DNA from: Oleiagrimonas sp963747595
GTDB lineage: Bacteria; Pseudomonadota; Gammaproteobacteria; Xanthomonadales; Rhodanobacteraceae
DNA length: 64,000 bases
Direction of reading: 5' to 3'
NCBI GenBank assembly: GCA_963747595.1
Contig: CAVVFO010000002.1
Location: 496,001 to 560,000 of the forward strand
Each line of letters begins with the position of its first letter. The stretch's first letter is position 1. Under the pieces are notes generated by a model. The model searched no databases and was not told the origin of the DNA. It saw nothing but the letters and a program-made list of their open reading frames with translations. Shown here piece by piece: positions 34,066-43,440 of this stretch. The translations under genes and the position numbers were made by a program.

Positions 34066-34441
34066 GCAGAGACAACCGGTGGTACACCCCTAATGGGTGC
34101 AGAGCGGAAAATCGGATCCGACAGTGTCGCCAAGGACGCCACACGCCGCAAGCCTCGCGGCGAATCTTCGCCCTGCGCGCAGGGTGCCCCGCCGTCCAGG
34201 AGTGCGGCCGGCAGCCGGCGCGCACAGTGATTCATGCAAGGCTGTCGCCAGGCGCAGCTCGTGGAGGGGACAATTGCAACCCGACGCTCCCTCCCGCCCA
34301 CCCGCGAGGAAGCCACGACACCGCATGTACCGCCCCAACAAGGGACGGGGCGTGCGGGCGATGTCCTGCGCATGGTGCTGTGCGTTTTTGCGGCGTCTCC
34401 GACCCAGCACGACAGCATGGCGTGCCAGCGCCGCTGCGCCA
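34066..34441. other. Intergenic region between smc and the Mla-type lipoprotein gene
   Basis: 376 nt. No frame shows a recognisable protein and no tRNA-like fold was found. It should hold the smc promoter (minus strand) and the 3' end of the lipoprotein operon. Confidence 0.4.
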
Positions 34442-35062
34442 TCACTCGGTCGATGCCCTCCGCAGCCAGTCCTGCAGGCGGGCAGCAAAGCGCTGGCTGG
34501 CGCGGTTCAATGCCTTGACGCCCCCCGCGGCGTCCGCCGTCGGTGCCGGTGCCTTGATGCGGAAATGTTTTTGCGCGATGACGCTGTCGTCATGGTTGTC
34601 GACCAGCGTTGCCGACGCCTCGATCACCCCGGAGCTGTGGCCCGGCTGCGCAAAGTACTGGCTGAACTGATCCAGCCGGATACGCAGGCCGACATCGGCA
34701 TGGGCGGTGCCTCCGGGCCCCACGACAGCGCGCCACCGACCACCACTGCTGATTGCGCTCTCCACGACATGCTCCAGCAACGTTGCCGGCGGTGCTACCC
34801 AGTCCGAGCGGCCATAGGCCGATATCCGCGCATCGTGCCGGTAACCGAGCTGGTAATACATGTTCGTGCTCCGCAGCCATGTCGGCACCATGATGCGGTC
34901 GATCTGCAGGATGCGCCGGCCGCGCTGTGCCGGATGCTGCCGATGCGTGGAAGGCGCCGTGGTCAATGTGTAGTGCTTCGGGAACTGTGTCTTGGACGTG
35001 TGCAGGCAACCGCCGAGAAGCAGCGTGCATGCGCACACCATGGCCAGGCAGATCCTATTCAT
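34442..35062 (-). CDS. ABC-transport auxiliary lipoprotein (PqiC/LinI-like)
   Basis: 206 residues. A lipoprotein signal with lipobox 'LLGGC' (Cys about residue 18) is followed by 'HYTLTTAP' and 'ILQIDRIMVPTWL', features of the family of outer-membrane lipoproteins that accompany MCE transporters. It is the last gene of the Mla-type operon and overlaps the MCE gene by 8 nt. Probably the outer-membrane end of a lipid route. Confidence 0.82.
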   Translation of the reverse strand: MNRICLAMVCACTLLLGGCLHTSKTQFPKHYTLTTAPSTHRQHPAQRGRRILQIDRIMVPTWLRSTNMYYQLGYRHDARISAYGRSDWVAPPATLLEHVVESAISSGGRWRAVVGPGGTAHADVGLRIRLDQFSQYFAQPGHSSGVIEASATLVDNHDDSVIAQKHFRIKAPAPTADAAGGVKALNRASQRFAARLQDWLRRASTE

Positions 35063-36011
35063 GGCCGGAGCCTCCCTTGCTGGATTCGTGGACGCCGGAC
35101 CCATTGAAGCCGGGTTCACCGGGGCCGGGCGGATGTTTGGGCGGGCCGAAGATCAGACTTTGCGGCTTCGCCTTCAGTTCGCGCATCAACTGATCGAGCT
35201 GGCGCGAGGTGCGCTTCAGGCTCTCGCTGAGCGTGTGGATGTCGGGTACGGTCTGCTTGTCGAGCTTGCGGCTCAGCGATTGCAGGCTGTCTTCCAGCTT
35301 TCCGGCCTTCTTGACCGGCCCTTGCCCCTCCCTGGCGATCTTGTTGGCGTTGGCCAACAGGGCATGACTCTGCTTCAGGCTTTGCCGTGCACTGTTCACC
35401 AGTGCCGGCATCTGCTTGATCGCCGGCATCAGCTGCTTCTCGATGGTGACCAGCTGTCCGGTGGCGGCATCGATCTGCTGGATCGATGCGCTGAGATGCT
35501 CGCGATTATTGGCATCGAGAACCTTCTTGGCGTTGGCCAGGATGTCGTGAATGTTCTTCATGTCCTCCTTGCCGGAGGCCTTCAACTTGGCCAGAAGGCC
35601 CTTGTGCAGGGGCACGCGGGCCGGGTGCTTGTCGCTGGTCTTCAGGTGTGCGTTGCTGCCCTTGCCGAGCTTCAGTTCCAGCGCCTCGCCACCGGTCAGC
35701 CCCTGCATCGCCAATACGGCATAGGTGGCATGGGTGATATAGGTCTTTTTCTGCAGCTTGAAATCGATCACGACGCGTGAGCGGTCGGCGGGATCGAACT
35801 TCACATGGGTGATGTGGCCGACTGTCAGGCCCTTGAATTTGACCTTTGAATGCGGCCCCAGACCGCCCACGGATTGATGCGTGACAATCTGGTATGCCAG
35901 CGGCTCGCTTTTCTGATTCGACAACCAGAAGTAGAGGACGATCGCAACCGCGGAAAAAACGATGACGAAGCTGATGGCAATGATGGCATGCGTACGATTT
36001 TCCATGGTCAT
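35055..36011 (-). CDS. MCE/MlaD-family lipid transport protein
   Basis: 318 residues. One N-terminal membrane helix (about 8-30), an MCE domain (about 40-115, 'VGGLGPHSKVKFKGLTVGHIT'), then a long helical part and a Pro/Gly-rich tail. It is a periplasmic lipid-binding ring protein of an MlaFE-type importer or exporter. It is longer than MlaD of E. coli (183) and nearer to single-MCE proteins of the YebT/Ttg2-like group. The start overlaps the ATPase stop by 4 nt; ATG 36005 is an alternative. Confidence 0.88.
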   Translation of the reverse strand: MTMENRTHAIIAISFVIVFSAVAIVLYFWLSNQKSEPLAYQIVTHQSVGGLGPHSKVKFKGLTVGHITHVKFDPADRSRVVIDFKLQKKTYITHATYAVLAMQGLTGGEALELKLGKGSNAHLKTSDKHPARVPLHKGLLAKLKASGKEDMKNIHDILANAKKVLDANNREHLSASIQQIDAATGQLVTIEKQLMPAIKQMPALVNSARQSLKQSHALLANANKIAREGQGPVKKAGKLEDSLQSLSRKLDKQTVPDIHTLSESLKRTSRQLDQLMRELKAKPQSLIFGPPKHPPGPGEPGFNGSGVHESSKGGSGHE

Positions 36012-36814
36012 CTCATCTCATATTCGGGGAGCTCGCGTAACTGCTTTTCACCACGTCGCGAGCGGAAAAAATCCGCAATGAACGGATGGTCGTAACTGGC
36101 CACTTCTTCCAGCGTGCCGACCGTGATCAACTTGCCCTCGTCGAGTACCGCGATGCGATCACTCAGAGTCGCCATGCTGTGCAGGTCATGGGTGACCATC
36201 ATTGCGGTGAGATTCAGTTCGTGATGCAGCTCATCGAGCATGGCGTCGAACTCGGACGAGGACACCGGATCCAGCCCGGTCGTGGGTTCGTCCAGGAACA
36301 ACAGCTCCGCTTCCAGCATCAACGCCCGCGCCAGCGCCGCGCGTTTCAGCATTCCCCCGGACAGTTCCGCGGGGTACTTCCAGGCGGTTTCCGCCTTGAG
36401 GCCGACCATGTGCAACTTCAAGGCCACCGCATCGCGCAGCATCTCTTCATCGACAATCTGCCCCTCCTTGCGCAATTCGCGCATGGGAAAGGCAATGTTG
36501 TCGAATACGTTCAAGGCACTGAACAGGGCCCCTTTCTGGAACAGCACGCCCCACCGACGCCGCAGCAGTCGGGCCGCCTCGCTTTCGAGTTCGCCCACGG
36601 GCTGTCCCAGCACCTTGATGGCACCCTCGTCCGGCGGGAGCAGGCCGATCACCTGATGCAACAACGTGGATTTGCCCGACCCGGAGGTCCCGATGACGGA
36701 TAGGAATTCCCCCCGCATGACCTTCAGGTCAAGCCCCTGATGGACCTGCTGATCGCCGAAGCGCTTGTGCAGGTTGCTGATTTCGATCACGGCTTCGTCG
36801 GTTGTGGACGTCAT
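36008..36814 (-). CDS. MlaF-type ABC transporter ATPase
   Basis: 268 residues. Walker A 'GTSGSGKST', signature 'LSGGMLKRAALARAL' and Walker B 'LLFLDEPTTGLDP'. 'GVLFQKGALFSALNVFDNIAFP' is diagnostic of the MlaF/Ttg2A group. It powers phospholipid movement across the envelope with the MlaE permease. CGGAG precedes the ATG. Confidence 0.93.
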   Translation of the reverse strand: MTSTTDEAVIEISNLHKRFGDQQVHQGLDLKVMRGEFLSVIGTSGSGKSTLLHQVIGLLPPDEGAIKVLGQPVGELESEAARLLRRRWGVLFQKGALFSALNVFDNIAFPMRELRKEGQIVDEEMLRDAVALKLHMVGLKAETAWKYPAELSGGMLKRAALARALMLEAELLFLDEPTTGLDPVSSSEFDAMLDELHHELNLTAMMVTHDLHSMATLSDRIAVLDEGKLITVGTLEEVASYDHPFIADFFRSRRGEKQLRELPEYEMR

Positions 36815-36990
36815 GACTCCGGGGATCCTCGCCCGGACGATTCGTGAATACACGCGATGATCGCGTAGGTCATTGGATTCGCACGTGTTTTCGTGATTGA
36901 GTCCATAGTCGGGCCTATGGGCGATTGAACGAAAATTCGTGTGGGTTCAAGGGGCAAGTGAGGGCGTGTGTGATTCATGAATAGTCCGGG

Positions 36991-38091
36991 CTAGACCAAT
37001 CCGACGTTGGTCAGCGCAGCACCCAATGCCGAATCGAACAAGACCACAAGCGCCAGGCTGGTGACCACGGAAAGGGTGGTGTTGCGGCTCATGCTCTCGG
37101 TATCGGGCGAGGAGCTCAGGCCGAAGTAGCAACCCACCAGCGCGATGGTCAGCCCGAACAACGCCCCCTTGCCCAGCCCGAACCAGATGTTGATGATCTG
37201 CACCTGCTGCGGCATCTGGTCGAGAAAGTGCATGTAATTGATGCCGAAGTTCGCCTGCGACGTCAGCGCTGCACCGAGCATGGCCGCGATATTGGTCCAC
37301 ACCACCAACAGCGGCATGGCGATCGCCGCGCCGATGACGCGCGGCAGTGCCAGGCGCAGGCTGGGTGAGGACCCGAATGCACGCAACGCGTTGTATTCCT
37401 CGGTGATGTGCATGGCACCGATGCCGGCGGTCATGGCCGAACCCGTGCGGCCGGACATGATCAGACCCACGACCATCGGACCCAGTTCGCGCGGCACAGC
37501 AGTGCTCATCATCCCTATCACCATCCTCGAGGCACCGAATCGCTGCAATTCCAGGCCCAGCTGAATGGCCATGACAATCCCGATCATGAAACCGATCACA
37601 CCCAGCAGCAGCATGGATGTAGCGCCGATGCGATAGACATTGGCGGAAATCTCCCGCCAGGGCGTCACCCGTGGATGACGCACGCAGTACACTACATCCA
37701 GCATCAATTGCCCCATCAGCACAAAGATGCCGCCCACGACCTTCAAGATGGAAACCACGCCGCCGCTGAAGCGCTGCAGAGCGTTTGGAATTTTGCGCGG
37801 CGATGGCTTGCTGAGCTGGGGTGTATCTTTCAGGCGGTCGAACCAGTGACGGTATTCATCGCGGCACTGCAGGTTTTCGGGCAATTCCCGATCCCAGATC
37901 TTCCATAGCAACAGCGCGCCGGCGCTGTCCATGGCTTCCACATCAGTAAGATCCCAGCTGAGATTGCGGGGATTCTCGAGCTCACCCAGCTCGTCCTGTA
38001 ATTGCCGCCATTTTTCAGCGTGCAGCAGCAACGCCCAGGCGCCGCCGAGGCGAACCCGCGAATCGTCGTGTTCCCATGTGGCGTCGGACAT
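36991..38091 (-). CDS. MlaE-family permease with N-terminal STAS domain
   Basis: 366 residues. Residues 1-100 form a STAS-like domain ('LSWDLTDVEAMDSAGALLLWKIW'), the job of separate MlaB in E. coli. The rest is an MlaE permease with 'ELGPMVVGLIMSGRTGSAMTAGIGAM' and about five membrane helices. A 176-nt gap separates it from the ATPase gene. No MlaC gene is present in this operon. Confidence 0.92.
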   Translation of the reverse strand: MSDATWEHDDSRVRLGGAWALLLHAEKWRQLQDELGELENPRNLSWDLTDVEAMDSAGALLLWKIWDRELPENLQCRDEYRHWFDRLKDTPQLSKPSPRKIPNALQRFSGGVVSILKVVGGIFVLMGQLMLDVVYCVRHPRVTPWREISANVYRIGATSMLLLGVIGFMIGIVMAIQLGLELQRFGASRMVIGMMSTAVPRELGPMVVGLIMSGRTGSAMTAGIGAMHITEEYNALRAFGSSPSLRLALPRVIGAAIAMPLLVVWTNIAAMLGAALTSQANFGINYMHFLDQMPQQVQIINIWFGLGKGALFGLTIALVGCYFGLSSSPDTESMSRNTTLSVVTSLALVVLFDSALGAALTNVGLV

Positions 38092-38198
38092 GCGTGTAGT
38101 TACCGGACCAGCGGTGCAGGTACCCAGTCTAAGTCCGGATCCGTGCAGGGTTCGTGGTGATCACGCGCTTGCAGCACCCACATGCCGTGGCAGGAAAA

Positions 38199-38465
38199 TC
38201 AGGCCTCGTCCGGGGCGCGGGCCTCGATCGCCAGGGCATGGACCTCGCCGGACATCATGTCGCCCACGGCCTCGTAGACCATGCGGTGACGTTGCATGAG
38301 GCTCTTGCCGGCGAACGCCGCGCTGGTGACGCGCACGCGAAAATGTCCCTGCCCCTCGCCGGCATGGCCTACATGCAGATGCCCCTCATCCAGCACATCC
38401 AGCGACGTCGGCTCAAGCGCCTGCGCTACCCGGCGATGGATTTCGGCGGCCTTGTCCGTACTCAT
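38199..38465 (-). CDS. ibaG: BolA/IbaG-family protein
   Basis: 88 residues with the BolA fold: 'HLHVGHAGEGQGHFRVRVTSAAFAGKSLMQRHRMVYEAV' contains the conserved His residues and the loop used to share a [2Fe-2S] cluster with monothiol glutaredoxins. The length and the position beside envelope genes fit IbaG. The stop region overlaps the YciI gene end by 4 nt. Confidence 0.88.
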   Translation of the reverse strand: MSTDKAAEIHRRVAQALEPTSLDVLDEGHLHVGHAGEGQGHFRVRVTSAAFAGKSLMQRHRMVYEAVGDMMSGEVHALAIEARAPDEA

Positions 38466-38761
38466 GGCAATGCCTGCTTGAAAGGCCTGACATCCACGTG
38501 GTCATAGACACCGGCGGCGACATACGGGTCGGCATCGGCCCACGTGCGTGCATCGGCGAGGCTGTCGAATTCGGCCACGATGAGGCTGCCGGAAAATCCG
38601 GCGGGCCCGGGATCGTCCGCATCGATGGCGGGAAACGGACCCGCCAGCTTCAGGCGACCCTGCGATTGCAGCGCATTGAGCCTCTCAAGATGCGCCGGCC
38701 GGGCGGCCTTGCGCTGTTCCAGCGAGTCGGTGACGTCGGTGCCGATGATGGCGTACCACAT
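38462..38761 (-). CDS. YciI-family protein
   Basis: 99 residues. 'MWYAIIGTDVTDSLEQRKAARPAHLERL' and 'ADADPYVAAGVYDHVDVRPF' match the YciI ferredoxin-like fold with its paired His and Asp. Function is unresolved; some relatives are hydrolases. The ATG at 38761 gives the family's normal length. ATGA overlap with ibaG suggests co-translation. Confidence 0.87.
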   Translation of the reverse strand: MWYAIIGTDVTDSLEQRKAARPAHLERLNALQSQGRLKLAGPFPAIDADDPGPAGFSGSLIVAEFDSLADARTWADADPYVAAGVYDHVDVRPFKQALP

Positions 38762-38990
38762 AGGGCGGAAAAGAGAAGTGAGACAGGCACATGAGTGTAA
38801 GGCATTCATGGGCTGTTCGGCTCAAGGTATAAGGGCGGATCAATCCCGCAAGGGGACTTCTTGCCGTCGGGAGCAACGCGACGGATCCGCCTGCTTGCCG
38901 GAAACCATCATACGTTCCCGCAAGCGGGCGGCTCCGTCGCTGACACTCCTTGAGCCACCTTACCCGCTACCCGTCGAGCCCCCGACGTGA

Positions 38991-40565
38991 TCAGCCGACT
39001 TCCGGGCGCATGTAGGGAAACAGCAGCACGTCGCGGATGGATGGCGCATCGGCCAGCAGCATGATCAGGCGGTCGATGCCTACACCCAGGCCGCCGGTAG
39101 GCGGCAGGCCCACTTCCAGCGCGCGGATGTAATCGGCGTCGAAATGCATGGCTTCGTCGTCGCCGGCATCCTTGGCCGCCACCTGGGCACGAAAGCGCGC
39201 CTCCTGGTCTTCCGGATCGTTGAGCTCGGAGAAGCCGTTGGCGATCTCCTTGCCGCCGATGAACAGCTCGAAGCGATCGGTGACTTCCGGATCGTCGTCG
39301 CAGGCCCGCGCCAGCGGACTGACTTCGGTGGGATAACGCGTGATGAAGGTCGGTTGCACCAGCGTATCCTCCACCGTGGCCTCGAAGATCTCCAGCAGCA
39401 GCTTGCCCCAGCCGTAGTCCGGTTTGTAAGGGATCTTCAGGCGATCGCAGTGACCACGCAGTGCCGCCACATCCCGCAGATCCGCATTGCTGATCTCGGG
39501 GTTATGGTGCTGCACGGCCTCATGCATGGCCCAGCGCCTGAAGGCGGGGCCGACGTCAATATCGCGGCCCTCCCAAGTCAATGCCGTGCGCCCCAGCACC
39601 GACTGCGCGGCATCGCGGATCATGCCTTCGGTCAGGTCCATGATCTCGATATAGGTGGCGTAGGCCTGATACAGCTCCAGCATGGTGAACTCGGGATTGT
39701 GCCGCGTGGACACCCCCTCGTTGCGGAAATTGCGATTAATCTCGTAGATGCGCTCGAAGCCGCCGACAACCAGTCGCTTCAGATACAGCTCCGGCGCCAC
39801 CCGCAGGTACAGCTCCAGATCCAGCGCGTTGTGGTGGGTCACGAACGGCTTTGCCGTGGCGCCCCCGGGGATGACGTGCATCATCGGCGTTTCCACTTCC
39901 ATGAAGCGCCGCGGTTCGGCCTCCAGCCATTGCCGCATGCGGCCAATCACGCGCGATCGCAGACGAAACGTCTCGCGTGCCTGTGCGGTGACGATCAGAT
40001 CCACATAGCGCTGGCGGTAGCGCCGCTCGACATCCGACAGACCATGCCACTTGTCCGGCAGCGGACGCAGGCTCTTGGTCAGCAGGCGTAGCACATCGAC
40101 CTTGATCGACAATTCACCGGTGCGCGTGCGCATCAACACGCCTTCGGCACCGACGATATCGCCCACGTCCCAACTCTTGAAGGCGTCGTACACCGACTCG
40201 TCCACCGCGCCCTTGCGCACGAACAGCTGGATACGGCCGCTCATGTCACGCAGTTGCACGAAACTGACCTTGCCCTGCACACGCTTGAGCACCATGCGAC
40301 CGGCGACTTTCACGCGGCGCTGCATCGTTTCGATGGACTCGGCGTCATGCGTATCCTGATCCGCGAATTCGGCCTGCAGATCACCGCAGAAACTGTCCGG
40401 ATGGAAGTCGTTGGGAAACGCGATGCCCTGCCCGCGCAGCGCTTTCAGTTTCTCGCGGCGCTCGGCGATGAGGCGGTTTTCGTTTTCCGCCGGGGCTTCG
40501 GTCGCAGCCGGCTGGGCGGCAGGCTTGTCTTTCGAACTGTGTGTTGCCGTCATCATGGTATCCAT
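38991..40565 (-). CDS. lysS: Lysyl-tRNA synthetase, class II
   Basis: 524 residues. An N-terminal extension, an OB-fold anticodon domain (about 75-170, 'VAGRMVLKRVQGKVSFVQLRD') and a class II catalytic core with motif 2 'FRNEGVSTRHNPEFTMLELYQAY' and motif 3 'GLGVGIDRLIMLL'. It charges tRNA-Lys. Start 40565 is the first of three close ATGs (40556 and 40553 also possible) and no strong ribosome site separates them. Confidence 0.95.
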   Translation of the reverse strand: MDTMMTATHSSKDKPAAQPAATEAPAENENRLIAERREKLKALRGQGIAFPNDFHPDSFCGDLQAEFADQDTHDAESIETMQRRVKVAGRMVLKRVQGKVSFVQLRDMSGRIQLFVRKGAVDESVYDAFKSWDVGDIVGAEGVLMRTRTGELSIKVDVLRLLTKSLRPLPDKWHGLSDVERRYRQRYVDLIVTAQARETFRLRSRVIGRMRQWLEAEPRRFMEVETPMMHVIPGGATAKPFVTHHNALDLELYLRVAPELYLKRLVVGGFERIYEINRNFRNEGVSTRHNPEFTMLELYQAYATYIEIMDLTEGMIRDAAQSVLGRTALTWEGRDIDVGPAFRRWAMHEAVQHHNPEISNADLRDVAALRGHCDRLKIPYKPDYGWGKLLLEIFEATVEDTLVQPTFITRYPTEVSPLARACDDDPEVTDRFELFIGGKEIANGFSELNDPEDQEARFRAQVAAKDAGDDEAMHFDADYIRALEVGLPPTGGLGVGIDRLIMLLADAPSIRDVLLFPYMRPEVG

Positions 40566-40772
40566 GCGCGCAGAACTGCGCAGTGTATGCGAGCGAGTGC
40601 CTTGCACAAAATGGGTTCGTGGCAACCTGGGATCAAATCATTTTCAAAGGCACCAGGGGTTTCTCCAAAAACGAGATATACATCACACTCTCGAGCGAGA
40701 ATACTTGACAAGCCGCCACCTGTACCAGACTGAAGGCGGAATCCGCTGTTCTCAAATGTGAGGAGAGGGACG

Positions 40773-41561
40773 ATGAAAGCTCGCTATCTACACCCGGCGC
40801 TGGCATCCGTGCTGGCCCTGGCGCTGATGTTTGTCTCGGTGTCGTCATTCGCCGCCGGAAAGACGTCGGCAAAGGGTGCTCCCGGCACGATCGCATCCAC
40901 CTGGATCATGTGGGTCAAGCATGGGCAGGCACAAAAATTCGAGAATGCCGTCAAGGACCACGCCGCATGGCGCAAGAATGCGGGGGAAGCCTTCAATTGG
41001 TCGATTTACCAGCCAGTCGTCGGTTCGGACCTCGGTTACTACGTGATCCGTTCCGACGGACATCACTGGAAGGATATCGACGCGAACGCGACATGGGAGC
41101 AGCAACAGCAGGCCGGCGCCCAGTTCGGGAAGCAGGTCGAGCCCTACGTGCAGCGCATGGAACATTATTTCGAGCAGGACGACAGCAAACACAGCCACTG
41201 GACTGCCAGCAAGGATTATCGCTACTTCGGCGTGAGCCACTACCAATTCAAACCCGGTAGCGGCGCCACGGCGAACGCCGCGATGGACAAGATCCAGAAG
41301 GCGGTCACTGACGCCAAATGGCCCTACAGTTATGCGATCTCCGACGTGATCGGTGGCGCGGGCGGAATCAACATCGTGGAGCCGATGAAGAGCTATGCCG
41401 ACATGGCCGATCCCGACCCCTCGATGATGAAGATCCTGACCGAGTCGCTTGGATCAAAACACGCGGCCAAGTCCGCGATGCACGACTTTGGTTCATCCAT
41501 CCAGAGCCACAATTACACTGTATACGTCTACCGCAAGGATCTCTCCACACCGTCGCAGTGA
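40773..41561 (+). CDS. Secreted protein of unknown function, two ferredoxin-like repeats
   Basis: 262 residues with a clear Sec signal peptide (about 1-27, cut after SFAAG). The mature part has two similar halves, about 40-110 ('STWIMWVKHGQAQKFENAVKDH') and 150-220 ('RYFGVSHYQFKPGSGATANAAM'), each like the strand-helix-strand start of dimeric alpha-beta barrel proteins. Two halves would give an internal dimer. No catalytic motif is seen. AGGAGAGGG precedes the ATG at 40773; a TTGACA at 40705-40710 may be its -35. It lies opposite to, and between, prfB and lysS. Confidence 0.8.
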   Translation: MKARYLHPALASVLALALMFVSVSSFAAGKTSAKGAPGTIASTWIMWVKHGQAQKFENAVKDHAAWRKNAGEAFNWSIYQPVVGSDLGYYVIRSDGHHWKDIDANATWEQQQQAGAQFGKQVEPYVQRMEHYFEQDDSKHSHWTASKDYRYFGVSHYQFKPGSGATANAAMDKIQKAVTDAKWPYSYAISDVIGGAGGINIVEPMKSYADMADPDPSMMKILTESLGSKHAAKSAMHDFGSSIQSHNYTVYVYRKDLSTPSQ

Positions 41562-41574
41562 CGGCAAACTGCGT

Positions 41575-41610
41575 TGACATGGTCCCTGCCCGACGTGCAG
41601 GGCCATGTCA
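41575..41610. terminator. Bidirectional hairpin between convergent genes
   Basis: TGACATGG-T-CCCTGC pairs with GCAGGG-CCATGTCA: 14 bp with one bulged T and a 7-nt loop. It lies exactly between the 3' ends of the secreted-protein gene and prfB. There is no long T-tract. Confidence 0.7.
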
Positions 41611-41620
41611 GGCAAACGCG

Positions 41621-42746
41621 TCAGGCATCGTTGCGTTTTGCGCCAGCTTCGAGACCGGATTTCAGGCTGGCCTCGATGAACTCGTCCAGGTCGCCATCCA
41701 GCACCCGCTGCGTGTCGGTGCGCTCGACGCCGGTGCGCAGATCCTTGATGCGTGACTGGTCCAGCACGTAGTTGCGGATCTGGCTGCCCCAGCCGATGTC
41801 GGACTTGCTGGCTTCCAGCGCATCCTTCGCGGCATTGCGCTTCTGCACTTCCAGCTCGTACAGCTTGGCATTGAGCATCTTCATGGCGCGGTCGCGATTG
41901 GCATGCTGGCTGCGCTCGGTCTGGCAGGCCGCCACCGTGCCGGTGGGCACGTGGGTGATACGCACCGCCGATTCGGTCTTGTTGACATGCTGGCCGCCGG
42001 CGCCGGAGGAGCGGTAGACGTCGGTCTTCAGGTCCGCAGGGTTGATGTCGATGTCGATGTCGTCGTCCACTTCCGGCGACACGAACACCGAGGTGAAACT
42101 GGTGTGCCGGCGGTTGTCCGAGTCGAATGGGCTCTTGCGCACCAGCCGGTGCACGCCGATCTCGGTCTTCAGCCAGCCGTAGGCGTAATCGCCCTCCACA
42201 CGGAACGTGGCTGACTTGATGCCCGCCACCTCGCCGCCGGACGCTTCCAGCATCTCGGTCTTCCAGCCGCGCGCTTCGGCCCAGCGCAGGTACATGCGCA
42301 GCAGCATTTCGGCCCAGTCCTGAGCCTCGGTGCCGCCGGCGCCCGCCTGGATGTCGACGAATGCATTGTTGGTGTCGGTTTCACCAGAGAACATGCGCTG
42401 GAATTCCAGCTTGTCGACGCGCTTCTCCAGCTTGTTAACATCGCCCTCGACGGCCTTGATGGTGGCATCGTCGGTGTCCTCGACGGCCATCTCCAGCAAA
42501 TCGTGGGCATCGCCCAGTCCGTGGGTCAGCGTATCGATGCCTTCGACAATGTGGTCCAGGCGCGCGCGTTCGCGGCCCAGATCCTGGGCGCGTCCGGGGT
42601 CGTTCCAGATATCGGGGTTTTCCAGCTCGCGGGTAACTTCTTCCAGGCGCTCGCGCTTGGCGGCGTAGTCAAAGAAACCCCCTAAGCGCGTCGACGCGGG
42701 CGACGAGGTCCGCAATCTGCGCAAAGATCGGATTGGTCTCGATCAT
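41621..42746 (-). CDS. prfB: Peptide chain release factor 2 (programmed +1 frameshift)
   Basis: 374 residues after frameshifting. The first 25 codons (42746-42672) read MIETNPIFAQIADLVARVDA then LRGFL and meet an in-frame TGA; translation resumes one base later with DYAAKRERLEEV (42670 to 41621). 'KSPFDSD' holds the SPF tripeptide that reads TGA/TAA and 'GAGGQHVN' the GGQ hydrolysis motif. RF2 limits its own synthesis by recognising that early TGA. The CDS is the join of 42746-42672 and 42670-41621 on the minus strand. Confidence 0.95.
42668..42686 (-). promoter_or_regulatory. prfB recoding site
   Basis: On the minus strand CTTAGGGGGTTTCTTTGAC. AGGGGG (42683-42678) is the internal Shine-Dalgarno element, then CTT TGA C is the slippery Leu codon, stop and next base. 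Only the spacer differs from the common AGGGGGTATCTTTGA. Confidence 0.93.
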
Positions 42747-42844
42747 GATGTGTCCGGTCGATGAAAGGTGTGGTCGAGGGTGTGACGCAAGGCTGCGCAT
42801 GGTAGCAAACGCCGCCCCCCGAGCGCAGCCACGAAGACCGGGTG

Positions 42845-43219
42845 CTATGGATCGCGAGGCTCGGCAATCCAGCGCATGGCTTCGGCAAGTGCCGCGTTGC
42901 GAAACAACCGGAAGTCGGCAGGAATCATGAATCGGGCTACCGACGCCGTGGCGCGCAGCCAGGCCACGTCGGTCACCATGGCGACACGATCCCAGCCCTG
43001 GAAATGCCGCAATCCCAGGCTGGCGTCATCCCAGATGGCTCGCGCCTCGAAACCCTTGAACTCCTCGCCCAGGTGATACAACAGCGAGACCCGCTTGTTC
43101 AGGGCAAAGGCGGCTTCGATATCGGGCACGATGACGGATTCGTAATCATGTGCCGTCACCATGCCACGGGCGCTGAAGCCGAGACTGCCCGAGGGCATGC
43201 CGGGAATCTGTTCGATCAT
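42845..43219 (-). CDS. SpoIIAA-like (STAS-fold) protein
   Basis: 124 residues: 'GFSARGMVTAHDYESVIVPDIEAAFALNKRVSLLYHLG', then 'WDRVAMVTDVAWLRATASVARFMIPADFRLF', the pattern of the SpoIIAA-like/DUF3478 family. Cytoplasmic, function unknown. The start at 43219 has GGAG 8 nt upstream; longer versions give low-complexity N-termini. It is divergent from the ArsS-type gene. Confidence 0.82.
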   Translation of the reverse strand: MIEQIPGMPSGSLGFSARGMVTAHDYESVIVPDIEAAFALNKRVSLLYHLGEEFKGFEARAIWDDASLGLRHFQGWDRVAMVTDVAWLRATASVARFMIPADFRLFRNAALAEAMRWIAEPRDP

Positions 43220-43440
43220 GGCAGCATCTCCATGCAGGACTGTAATCAAGTTGAGCGCCGAACGGTCTTCGATGCAAGTATGTTCGCAACATGCGGTGCC
43301 TGCGCGCGAAAGCCTCACGCACTGCATCCATCGCCGCCGGTGGGTCGTAAGCATGCATATGCGGTCCAGAGTCGGCGTGCAGATGGATTCGACGCCGCAT
43401 ACAGACGTGGCGGCAACGCCGGCAATGTGCCTGCGCGGGA

